A stretch of DNA of 64,000 nucleotides, taken from assembly GCA_929200255.1 (NCBI GenBank), contig CAKMYZ010000009.1:62001-126000 (forward strand). Reading direction: 5' to 3'. Both the position numbers and the translations under genes were made by a program. Shown here piece by piece: positions 41,579 to 49,497 of the stretch (positions within the stretch are counted from its first letter, which is position 1; the number at the start of each line of letters is the position of its first letter). Under the pieces are notes generated by a model that worked only from the letters and a program-made list of their open reading frames with translations, was not told the origin of the DNA and made no database searches. The DNA is from an uncultured Alphaproteobacteria bacterium (GTDB taxonomy: Bacteria; Pseudomonadota; Alphaproteobacteria; Rhodobacterales; Rhodobacteraceae).

Positions 41579-43153
41579 TCAATACCCCAACGCACATCCA
41601 TCTTTGCGCGGATCGCTCCCGCCCTCAAGCACCCCGTCTTCCCGCAGCAGGATCGCTTGTGATCCACCGATCGCTGTTTCGGGCCGTTGCAGGTTGTGGC
41701 CCAGCGCTGTCAGTTCGGCTTTGATCGCATCCGCATAGCCATCCTCGATGTTCAGCACATCCCCTTCGGCAAAGCAGCGGGGGGCGTCCATGGCTGCTTG
41801 GGGCGTCAGGCCGAAGTCGGTGATATTGGTGACGAACCGCGCGTGCCCCGTTGACTGGTACTGCCCGCCCATCACACCAAAGGGCATCATAACACGCCCT
41901 TCTTTTTTGAGCATCGCAGGGATGATCGTGTGCATGGGCCGTTTGCCGGGGCCGACTTCGTTGGGGTGTCCTTGGGTCAGGGTAAAGCCCGCGCCCCGGT
42001 TCTGGAACAGCACACCGAATTTGTCTGATGCAATCCCCGACCCAAATGAATGGAAGACAGAGTAGATCAGCGACACACACATGCGGTCGCGGTCCACCAC
42101 GGTGATATAGATCGTGTCCTTGTGCACCGCCTCTGCCCCCGGCAACCCGGCGGGCATTGCCTTTTTGGGATCGATGAGCGCCGCCAGTTCTGCGGCCGTG
42201 TCAGGCGACGTCATATGGTCCAGCCGCGTCATATGGTCCGGATCTGAAAGAAACCTGTTGCGGGTGTCATAAGCGAGTTTTGTGGCCTCAGCCTCGATAT
42301 GCGCGCGCGCGGCCCCCCATGGGTCCATCCCTGCAATATCGAAATGTTTGAGCATGTTCAGCAGCAGGATCGCTGTCGCCCCCTGCCCGTTGGGTGGGTG
42401 CTCAAAAAGGTCCAGCCCGCCGTAACTTCCGGTGATCGGATCGGTGTAATCGCAGGCGCAATTGGCGAAATCATCCAACGTATGGCTCCCGCCCAGCGCT
42501 TGCAAACTGTTCACCATGTCTTCGGCGACTTCGCCTTCGTAGAACCCTTCACGCCCGTCCATCGCGATTCTACGCAGCACCTCGGCCTGTCCCGGCGCGC
42601 GGAAAAGCTGCCCGATGGTCGGGGCCTTGCCGTCCATGAGGAAGAGGTCGCGGGCATGGCCAGAGAGGTTATCCACCGCCTTTGCCCAGTCCGAGGACAC
42701 GCGGTCGGCCACTGGCACGCCAGCCTCTGCATAGTGGATTGCGGGGGCGAGGGCGGCCTTCAGGCCCAGTTTGCCCCAGTCTTTGGACAGGCGGCAGAAG
42801 GCGTCAACCGCGCCGGGGATTGTCACAGCGTCAGCGGAATAGGGTGCGATCACGCCTCCCTTGGCCCGCAGTTTATCTGCGTCGATCCCGGCAGGCGCAC
42901 GCCCCGATCCGTTCATGGCCACAATCCGGTCTTCACCCGGTGGTGTCATCAGTACAAAGCAATCGCCGCCGATCCCGGTCATCTGCGGCTCGCAAAACCC
43001 AATCAGCACAGCCCCTGCGATGGCCGCGTCCATGGCGTTGCCCCCGGACTCCATGATCTGCACGGCAACTTTCGCGGCCAGCGGGTGCGAGGTCGCGCAC
43101 ATGCCATTGCTGGCATAGACAGGTGAACGGCCGGGGATGTGGAAATTGCGCAT
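41579..43153 (-). CDS. ggt: Gamma-glutamyltransferase family protein
   Basis: A 524-residue N-terminal-nucleophile hydrolase related to enzymes that transfer or hydrolyse gamma-glutamyl groups of glutathione. The self-cleavage and catalytic threonine is Thr347 in KDTIYITVVDRDR; the large-subunit start GMCATSHPLAA, MNGSGRAPAG and the GVMGGQYQ glycine loop also fit. No signal peptide is seen, so it may be cytoplasmic and act on other gamma-glutamyl or acyl substrates. AAGGA lies 8 bases before the ATG at 43153; the frame extension to 43174 has no ribosome site. Confidence 0.88.
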   Translation of the reverse strand: MRNFHIPGRSPVYASNGMCATSHPLAAKVAVQIMESGGNAMDAAIAGAVLIGFCEPQMTGIGGDCFVLMTPPGEDRIVAMNGSGRAPAGIDADKLRAKGGVIAPYSADAVTIPGAVDAFCRLSKDWGKLGLKAALAPAIHYAEAGVPVADRVSSDWAKAVDNLSGHARDLFLMDGKAPTIGQLFRAPGQAEVLRRIAMDGREGFYEGEVAEDMVNSLQALGGSHTLDDFANCACDYTDPITGSYGGLDLFEHPPNGQGATAILLLNMLKHFDIAGMDPWGAARAHIEAEATKLAYDTRNRFLSDPDHMTRLDHMTSPDTAAELAALIDPKKAMPAGLPGAEAVHKDTIYITVVDRDRMCVSLIYSVFHSFGSGIASDKFGVLFQNRGAGFTLTQGHPNEVGPGKRPMHTIIPAMLKKEGRVMMPFGVMGGQYQSTGHARFVTNITDFGLTPQAAMDAPRCFAEGDVLNIEDGYADAIKAELTALGHNLQRPETAIGGSQAILLREDGVLEGGSDPRKDGCALGY

Positions 43154-43374
43154 GTGAATGTCCTTTTTGTCCATGCCGGCAGACTAGGCCAACGGGCGGG
43201 TCTTGCAATGGCAATGTCGCAGATCGCTTTGCACCGTTCCGCCAATCGGCAAATCTGTGCTATGCGGGTGGTCCTGATGACCACACTAGGGTCTTACGGT
43301 GGTACCCGCTGTTCGGTACTGTCGCGCCAAGCCGGGACTGGGTTTCTGGCAGTAAAGATGAGCGGAGACACGAT

Positions 43375-44391
43375 TTGGCCACAAGAGTACTTCTGACCGG
43401 TGGGGCGGGTTACATTGGATCACATACCTATGTTGCCCTTTGTGAGGCAGGATACGAGTGCATTGTGCTGGATAACTTCAGCAATGCCGCCCACGGTGTT
43501 CCTGATGTTTTAGAGAAGATCACAGGCGCGCCTGTGCAGCTCGTCGAGGGTGACGTGTTGGACCGGGGTTGTCTTGATCATATCTTCCACGCACATCACA
43601 TTGATGCGGTCATTCATTTTGCTGCCCTCAAGTCGGTTGGTGAAAGTATCGCGAACCCGCTGGCCTATATGCAATGCAATATTGGTGGTTTGGTCACTTT
43701 GATGCAGGCGATGAAAGCAGCAGGCGTCTATCATCTGGTTTTCTCCTCATCGGCGTCTGTTTATGGCAACCCCGAAGCGCTGCCCGTACCCGAGACAGCA
43801 CCGTTGAGCTACGCAAGCCCTTATGGTTACACCAAGCTGGCATGCGAACAGATCATCGCACAGGCCGGCGCAGCCGACCCCAAGTGGGCCGTTGGCGTGC
43901 TGCGCTATTTCAATCCTGTGGGCGCGCACCCTTCGGGCCTGATTGGCGAGGATCCCAAAGACGTCCCGAACAATCTGATGCCTTACATCGCCAAGGTCGC
44001 AGCAGGAGAGCTGCCGCAGCTTTCTGTCTTTGGGAACGACTACCCAACGCAGGACGGCACGGGCGTGCGCGATTATATCCATGTGTGTGACTTGGCGGCG
44101 GGTCATGTTTTGTCGCTCAAATCACTCTTGGAGGAAAACGCAGGCCACCTTGTCAACCTTGGAACAGGGCAAGGCTATTCGGTGCTGGAGCTTCTGGACG
44201 CCTATTCCAAGGCATGTGGCCGCGACCTGCCCTATCAAATTGTGGAACGGCGGCCCGGTGATCCCGCCGCGTCATTCGCGGATCCACAAAGGGCGCGTGA
44301 CGTCCTTGGTTTTCAAGCGTCTCACAGCTTGGACGAAATGTGTGCAAGCAGTTGGCACTGGATCAACACAGGTGCGCAGAAGCCGGGCTAA
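43375..44391 (+). CDS. galE: UDP-glucose 4-epimerase
   Basis: A 338-residue short-chain dehydrogenase-type epimerase interconverting UDP-glucose and UDP-galactose. The NAD loop is TGGAGYIGSH (8-17), the catalytic region SSSASVYG...YGYTK, and FNPVGAHPSGLIGEDP, VFGNDYPTQDGTGVRDYIHV are typical of GalE. The start is a TTG at 43375 with GGAG 7 bases before it; no ATG fits the conserved N-terminus. It faces a glycosyltransferase gene tail to tail, and may supply sugars for surface polysaccharide. Confidence 0.95.
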   Translation: MATRVLLTGGAGYIGSHTYVALCEAGYECIVLDNFSNAAHGVPDVLEKITGAPVQLVEGDVLDRGCLDHIFHAHHIDAVIHFAALKSVGESIANPLAYMQCNIGGLVTLMQAMKAAGVYHLVFSSSASVYGNPEALPVPETAPLSYASPYGYTKLACEQIIAQAGAADPKWAVGVLRYFNPVGAHPSGLIGEDPKDVPNNLMPYIAKVAAGELPQLSVFGNDYPTQDGTGVRDYIHVCDLAAGHVLSLKSLLEENAGHLVNLGTGQGYSVLELLDAYSKACGRDLPYQIVERRPGDPAASFADPQRARDVLGFQASHSLDEMCASSWHWINTGAQKPG

Positions 44392-44395
44392 CGCC

Positions 44396-45493
44396 CTAGG
44401 ACTTGTACCGGTTGCCGTACATCTTTTCCTGCAGGCCGGTGTACCACGCTTCGAAATCCGCGAATGGCCAGAACAGGAAGATGGGCACCTGCAACAGACC
44501 GTAGGCGTAGGCGCGCGCTGTTGGGAAGCTGAACCTGCCTTGCGCGGGATCAATCAGCAAATAGAGTGCCGCAAACTTCAGAAACGATGCGGACAGCCGC
44601 CAGGCAGAGCGCAATCTGTTATCGCTGTGAATAGCGTGAAGCGCCATCAGATTGCGCACACGAATTGTGTTGATACGGAACCGGCCTACGTTGCTTTCGT
44701 TACCATCTGCATGGAAAAAACCGGCCTTCTGGGCATGCGCCAACCGGCCATGCCGCGACATACGATACGACAAATCGCTGTCTTCATGGGTCGCATAGTA
44801 TCTGAGCAGTTCAGACCAACCCACCTGACTGCCGACTGCCCGGCGAAAGGTCGTACGTCCGCCATTGATCAATCCGCCAGCGCTGGCACCAATGTCCTGC
44901 ACAGGCTTTGGCAAAGGGCCGCGATCGACCACCGACCCATACGGCACAAAGTGCCCGTCCAGCGTGAGTTGCGATTCGAGCCATTGGCGCATTTTGCCCT
45001 TGATGGACACAGGGCCGGCAGGTGTGCTCACCGAAGTTTCTGCGGCATCTGTTCCAGCGTCGGGATCATATGCGCCTTCGGTGAAGTGCCCCGCCACCAT
45101 GACAACGCGCTCTTCGGGGTCTGCCTCGTAGATCTGCATGATCTTCTCTGCCGCATCGGGATAAAGATAGATGTCATCATCAAGCGAAAAGACAACATCA
45201 GAGGTCGCCAGATCAAGCGCCTGATTGCGCTGAAACGTGAGCGATCGCACCTTTGCCGGTTCATAGATCAACCGGACTTCGGCCCAGTGGTCGATGAACC
45301 TTTCCTGCACAAGGTCGCGATGATCGGCCCAGGCATCTGATGCATCAACCACGACAATTTCAGTTGGCAACCGGCTTTGCGCCAGTGCAAAACCAAGTGT
45401 TTCGGTCAGAAAATGCGGCCGGTTATACGTGCAGATTGCAAGCGTCCAATTCAGCTTGCCCGAGGTTGCGCTGGGTGTCTTGTCGTCAGACAT
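44396..45493 (-). CDS. Family 2 glycosyltransferase
   Basis: A 365-residue GT-A-type enzyme. The nucleotide-sugar pocket TLAICTYNRPHFLTE opens the fold, the metal motif is in FSLDDDIYLYPD, and GGLINGGRTTFRRAVGSQVGW and ATHEDSDLSYRMSRHG provide acceptor and catalytic-base regions. The C-terminal hydrophobic stretch (about 300-340) may attach it to the membrane. It converges on galE with a 4-base gap. Sugar and acceptor are unknown. Confidence 0.88.
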   Translation of the reverse strand: MSDDKTPSATSGKLNWTLAICTYNRPHFLTETLGFALAQSRLPTEIVVVDASDAWADHRDLVQERFIDHWAEVRLIYEPAKVRSLTFQRNQALDLATSDVVFSLDDDIYLYPDAAEKIMQIYEADPEERVVMVAGHFTEGAYDPDAGTDAAETSVSTPAGPVSIKGKMRQWLESQLTLDGHFVPYGSVVDRGPLPKPVQDIGASAGGLINGGRTTFRRAVGSQVGWSELLRYYATHEDSDLSYRMSRHGRLAHAQKAGFFHADGNESNVGRFRINTIRVRNLMALHAIHSDNRLRSAWRLSASFLKFAALYLLIDPAQGRFSFPTARAYAYGLLQVPIFLFWPFADFEAWYTGLQEKMYGNRYKS

Positions 45494-45741
45494 TGGCCGG
45501 AGCCATCGAAATTGAAATGGTCATTGAAAAGCAACCCAACTGAAAACAAGAACTGCTGTTGATATTGCGAAATCTTGCACAAATTGCAACCGACGCAGTG
45601 ATGAAATGGATGATTGAGAAACGCGGCAGCGCTCTGGATGGTTTTGTGTCGCAAGATGCAGTTCAATCCCAACGCGCAGGCTTTTCCTTTCCCAATAACA
45701 GGCGTAGCCTTGCCCATGAACCAAACGCGAGGAGCCAAATC
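45494..45741. promoter_or_regulatory. Divergent region before the thiolase gene with a TTGCA inverted repeat
   Basis: This 248-base gap contains TTGCACAAATTGCAA (45575-45589, arms TTGCA/TGCAA) preceded by a further TTGC. TTGC-type inverted repeats are used by regulators of acyl-CoA and polyhydroxyalkanoate metabolism in related bacteria, so a link to the thiolase gene is possible (inference). No gene is supported here. Confidence 0.35.
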
Positions 45742-46896
45742 ATGCGCGACGTTTTTATCACCGGTGCCGCCCGCACACCCATGGGCGGCTTTCAGGGTGT
45801 TTTTGCCGATGTCGATGCGCCCGCCCTTGGTGGTGCCGCAATCAAGGCCGCCATGGCCGGTGCTGAGGTGACGACCGTGGATGAGCTGTTGATGGGCTGT
45901 GTTTTGCCAGCTGGTCAGGGTCAGGCACCAGCGCGTCAGGCTGGGTTTGCTGCGGGGCTGGATGAGACGGTGCCCGCAACCACACTGAACAAGATGTGCG
46001 GCTCTGGCATGAAAGCGGCAATGATGGCCTTTGACCAGATCGCCCTTGGTGCCGCCGATACGATGGTTGCAGGTGGCATGGAAAGCATGACCAATGCACC
46101 CTATCTGATGCCCAAGATGCGCGCCGGTGCCCGGATCGGCCATCAATCGGTGCAGGACAGCATGTTTCTGGACGGGTTGGAGGATGCCTATGACAAGGGC
46201 CGTCTGATGGGCACTTTTGCAGAAGATTGCGCCGAGAAATTTCAATTTACCCGCGAAGCACAGGATCAATATGCCGTTGCATCGCTGTCGAATGCTTTGG
46301 ATGCAGAACGCTCTGGCGCGTTCAAAGATGAGATTACGCCGGTGACCGTGCATTCGCGCACTGGTGAGGATCTGATCACCTGCGACGAACAACCGGGCAA
46401 GGCGCGCCCAGAGAAGATTCCCATGCTGAAACCAGCGTTCCGCAAGGATGGCACTGTCACCGCGGCCAATGCGTCCAGCATTTCCGATGGGGCTGCCGCT
46501 TTGGTCGTATCTGCGGACAAGACCAAGGCGCGTGCGCGCATCCTGGGCCATGCCAGCCATGCGCAGGCACCGGGATGGTTTACCACGGCACCTGTCCCAG
46601 CCGCACAAAAGCTATTGGCCAAGATCGGCTGGGGCGTCGAGGACGTTGACCTTTGGGAGGTGAATGAGGCCTTCGCCGTCGTGCCCATGGCCTTCATGCA
46701 TGAATTAGGCATTGCCCGTGACAAGGTGAATGTGAATGGCGGCGCCTGCGCGCTTGGCCATCCCATTGGTGCCTCCGGCACACGGATCATGGTGACACTT
46801 CTGAATGCGCTGGAAACGCGCGGGCTAAAACGGGGTGTTGCCGCGATCTGTATCGGCGGCGGCGAAGGCACGGCCATCGCTATTGAACGCCCCTAG
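45742..46896 (+). CDS. Acetyl-CoA acetyltransferase (thiolase II)
   Basis: A 384-residue thiolase condensing or cleaving acetoacetyl-CoA. The acyl-enzyme cysteine is Cys86 in NKMCGSGMKA, the histidine lies in NGGACALGHPIGASG, and the second cysteine in CIGGGEG near the C-terminus. GGAG is 7 bases before the ATG at 45742, and the conserved N-terminus starts there, so the longer upstream frame is not used. It is followed without a gap by an MDR reductase. Confidence 0.94.
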   Translation: MRDVFITGAARTPMGGFQGVFADVDAPALGGAAIKAAMAGAEVTTVDELLMGCVLPAGQGQAPARQAGFAAGLDETVPATTLNKMCGSGMKAAMMAFDQIALGAADTMVAGGMESMTNAPYLMPKMRAGARIGHQSVQDSMFLDGLEDAYDKGRLMGTFAEDCAEKFQFTREAQDQYAVASLSNALDAERSGAFKDEITPVTVHSRTGEDLITCDEQPGKARPEKIPMLKPAFRKDGTVTAANASSISDGAAALVVSADKTKARARILGHASHAQAPGWFTTAPVPAAQKLLAKIGWGVEDVDLWEVNEAFAVVPMAFMHELGIARDKVNVNGGACALGHPIGASGTRIMVTLLNALETRGLKRGVAAICIGGGEGTAIAIERP

Positions 46897-46914
46897 GTGA
46901 GTAGGCAAACCAAC

Positions 46915-47964
46915 ATGACAACACAAAACCTGATGCGCGGCGTGGCGCTAATTGGCCATGGCGGCCCGGAATGTCTGGAATGGCGCGAGGACCTGCCTGT
47001 TCCTGTGCCTGCCCCCGGTGAGGTGCTGGTTAATGTGGCCGCTGCGGGTGTGAACAACACCGATATCAATACCCGTGTCGGCTGGTATTCCAAAGGCAAC
47101 AACGACGCTGATGATGCCAGTTGGGCCGGAGAGCCACTGCATTTTCCGCGTATTCAAGGGATTGATGCCTGTGGGCATATCGCTGCGGTCGGCAACGGCG
47201 TGAACCCCGCCCGCATTGGCGAACGGGTGTTGATCGAGCCCTGCTTGATTGAGGCCCGTGGCAAGATGCTGGACCGGCCCTGGTTCTTTGGGTCGGAATG
47301 CGACGGCGCGTTTGCGGAGTTCTGCACCGTCGCCGCGCGGCACGCCTACGCCATCGATAGCACCCTGAGCGATGCCGAATTGGCTTCGTTCCCCTGCTCG
47401 TATTCTACTGCGGAGAACATGCTGACCCGCGCCGGCCTAAAACCGGGTGAGACGGTGTTGATCACCGGCGCGTCTGGCGGTGTCGGCTCTGCCGCTGTGC
47501 AATTGGCAAAGGCGCGGGGTGCCCGTGTGGTGGTAGTGACAAGTGCGGCGAAAGCGCCGTCCTTGCGCGATCTTGGCGCAGATGAAACTTTGAATCGTGA
47601 CGCGGATTACGTTGCTGCACTTGGTGCCAACAGCGTTGATGTGGTGGTCGATCTAGTTGCGGGCGACACGTGGCCGTCCCTGCTGGACGTGCTGCGCCCC
47701 AAGGGCCGCTATGCCGTTGCCGGTGCCGTGGGTGGCCCAATGGTCGATCTGGATGTGCGCACGCTTTACCTCAAAGATCTGAGCTTTTTCGGCTGTACTG
47801 TGTTGGAGCCGCAGGTGTTTGGAAACCTTGTGAAGTTAATTGAAACTGGGGCGATCCACCCTTTGATCGCGGAAACCTACCCGCTCAGAGACATTGCAAA
47901 GGCGCAAGAAAGCTTTGCAAGGAAGGCCTTTACGGGAAAGATCGTGTTGGAGGTGGCCCAATGA
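46915..47964 (+). CDS. Medium-chain dehydrogenase/reductase
   Basis: A 349-residue Zn-type or quinone-reductase-like MDR enzyme. The N-terminal GroES-like domain carries IDACGHIAAVG, and the Rossmann fold ITGASGGVGSAAVQLAKARGA (about 180-200) binds NAD(P)H. Start choice: ATG at 46915 with an AGG about 10 bases upstream; GTG at 46897 directly behind the thiolase stop is the alternative. Substrate unknown. It shares 4 bases with the next gene. Confidence 0.88.
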   Translation: MTTQNLMRGVALIGHGGPECLEWREDLPVPVPAPGEVLVNVAAAGVNNTDINTRVGWYSKGNNDADDASWAGEPLHFPRIQGIDACGHIAAVGNGVNPARIGERVLIEPCLIEARGKMLDRPWFFGSECDGAFAEFCTVAARHAYAIDSTLSDAELASFPCSYSTAENMLTRAGLKPGETVLITGASGGVGSAAVQLAKARGARVVVVTSAAKAPSLRDLGADETLNRDADYVAALGANSVDVVVDLVAGDTWPSLLDVLRPKGRYAVAGAVGGPMVDLDVRTLYLKDLSFFGCTVLEPQVFGNLVKLIETGAIHPLIAETYPLRDIAKAQESFARKAFTGKIVLEVAQ

Positions 47965-48422
47965 CGCGTGTGAATTACGACGACCTGCACAAGACGGTTG
48001 CTGCCCTCACCGAAGGTGAGGATGACGCGGTTGCGCTGATGGCCACGGTCGCGTGCGAAGTGCATCACAGCGATGACCGTTTCGACTGGACCGGGTTTTA
48101 CCGCGTGACCGGGCCAGAGATGCTGAAGATCGGGCCTTATCAGGGTGGGCATGGTTGTTTGGTCATTCCCTTTGCGCGCGGGGTATGCGGTGCCGCGGCA
48201 CGAACCGGTGAGGCTCAATTGGTGGCAGATGTTGATGCCTTTCCGGGCCATATCGCCTGCGCCAGCAGTACCCGCTCTGAACTGGTGTTGCCGGTCTACG
48301 GCAAGAACGGTGCGCTGATCGGTGTCTTTGATATCGACAGCAACCAACCCGACAGTTTTACCCAAAACGACGTGAAAGGCCTGCAGGCCATGCTCAAATC
48401 GGTCTTTGATCGAAGCGAATAA
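47961..48422 (+). CDS. msrC: Free methionine-(R)-sulfoxide reductase (GAF domain)
   Basis: A 153-residue single GAF-domain enzyme repairing free methionine-R-sulfoxide. The three redox cysteines (Cys66, Cys76, Cys100) have exactly the spacing of the family (10 and 24 residues) in GCLVIPFARGVCG and FPGHIACASSTRSELVLPV. Length is typical. It overlaps the MDR gene by 4 bases, so both are on one transcript with the thiolase. Confidence 0.94.
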   Translation: MTRVNYDDLHKTVAALTEGEDDAVALMATVACEVHHSDDRFDWTGFYRVTGPEMLKIGPYQGGHGCLVIPFARGVCGAAARTGEAQLVADVDAFPGHIACASSTRSELVLPVYGKNGALIGVFDIDSNQPDSFTQNDVKGLQAMLKSVFDRSE

Positions 48423-48516
48423 CCCGCGTAGAGTAGCCCCCACCTCAACAAAACACTTTGTGAATGGGAGCGACTCAGGTATATGAAATTTTATGGTATT
48501 TTTTCACGAGGTCAAA

Positions 48517-49083
48517 ATGCCCGGTAATCGGGTCACTGTCGCAACACTGGGTGCCGATATCCGCGCTTTGCGCAAGGCGCGTGGGATGACCTTGATGGAC
48601 CTCGCTGAGGCGCTGAACCGCTCTGTTGGTTGGCTAAGCCAGGTTGAACGCGACAAGTCGCACCCGGCCATCGCTGATCTTGGGCGGATGGCAAAGGTTC
48701 TGGATGTGTCTGTTGCCAGCTTTCTGCAGGTTGGTGCCCTTCCGGAGGAGGAAGGCATTATTGTGCGCGCGGGCGCGCGCCGCCCGATTGGAAGCCGCAC
48801 CGAAGGGTTGACCGAAGGTCTGTTGTCACCTGATCTGACAGATGACTTTGAAGTCATCCATTCCACCTTCGCCCCCCACTCGCATCTGCCAGAGCCATTG
48901 ACCCGCCCGACACAGGAGGTCTGCTATATCATCAGCGGTGAATTTGAGATTGCGCTGGATGGCAAACGGTTCAACCTCAAGGCTGGCGACAGCTTTCGCC
49001 TGCGTGGGCAGCAGTTTCAATGGTGGAACCGGAGCGACACCCCCTGTGAGATCGTCTGGGTGATCTCTCCGCCGGTTTATTAG
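48517..49083 (+). CDS. XRE-type regulator with C-terminal cupin domain
   Basis: A 188-residue transcription factor: helix-turn-helix at about 13-66 (RALRKARGMTLMDLAEALN, SVGWLSQVERDKSHPAI) and a cupin ligand-binding domain at about 105-185 (HSHLPEP, EVCYIISGEFEIALDG, AGDSFRLRG). Such regulators often sense a small-molecule substrate of adjacent genes. GAGG lies 5 bases before the ATG at 48517, which excludes the earlier frame start. It stands at the head of the N-methylglycine/betaine gene group and is its likely regulator. Confidence 0.9.
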   Translation: MPGNRVTVATLGADIRALRKARGMTLMDLAEALNRSVGWLSQVERDKSHPAIADLGRMAKVLDVSVASFLQVGALPEEEGIIVRAGARRPIGSRTEGLTEGLLSPDLTDDFEVIHSTFAPHSHLPEPLTRPTQEVCYIISGEFEIALDGKRFNLKAGDSFRLRGQQFQWWNRSDTPCEIVWVISPPVY

Positions 49084-49092
49084 GACGGCGCG

Positions 49093-49497
49093 TTGGCACA
49101 TCGGGGCCGTAGCGAATGTGACGCTGTCGCCTTTGAGGCAGCAAATCTACGCGACACGGTCACGGTTTGCCTTTGCGGTCATCGCCACCGGACCAGCGGC
49201 CACGACTGGCCCGCAACCCGTGCAGTTGTTGCTGATGTGACCTGCACAGAAAAGGCCGATCTGGGTTGGTATCAATCCTCGGCTGGCCCGCGGCAGAGCT
49301 TCTGCCAATCGTGCGGATCAGGTCCGTTTTACCAGCCTATTGGCGCAAATCACCTTGGCATTGCCGCAGGTTGCCTAGACCTGCCTGCTGGCATGGCGCC
49401 TGCTATGCATATCTTCACCGCCGATGCCGGCGTTTTTGCACCAGACCGGATGATGCGCCGCACATCCCCGACTAGAGAAGGCGAACGATATGGCTGA
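49093..49497 (+). CDS. GFA/CENP-V family protein with degenerate zinc cysteines
   Basis: A 134-residue protein related to glutathione-dependent formaldehyde-activating enzymes: HRTSGHDWPATRAVV, GWYQSSAGPRQSFCQSCGSGPFY and IAAGCLDLPAGM are typical. The first zinc-site motif, usually GxCxCGxV, is reduced to SECDAV, and CHCxxC to CLCGHR, so one metal site is incomplete and activity is doubtful. The start is a TTG at 49093 with AGGA before it. It lies between the regulator and the first dehydrogenase; formaldehyde released by N-demethylation would give it a logical job. Confidence 0.75.
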   Translation: MAHRGRSECDAVAFEAANLRDTVTVCLCGHRHRTSGHDWPATRAVVADVTCTEKADLGWYQSSAGPRQSFCQSCGSGPFYQPIGANHLGIAAGCLDLPAGMAPAMHIFTADAGVFAPDRMMRRTSPTREGERYG

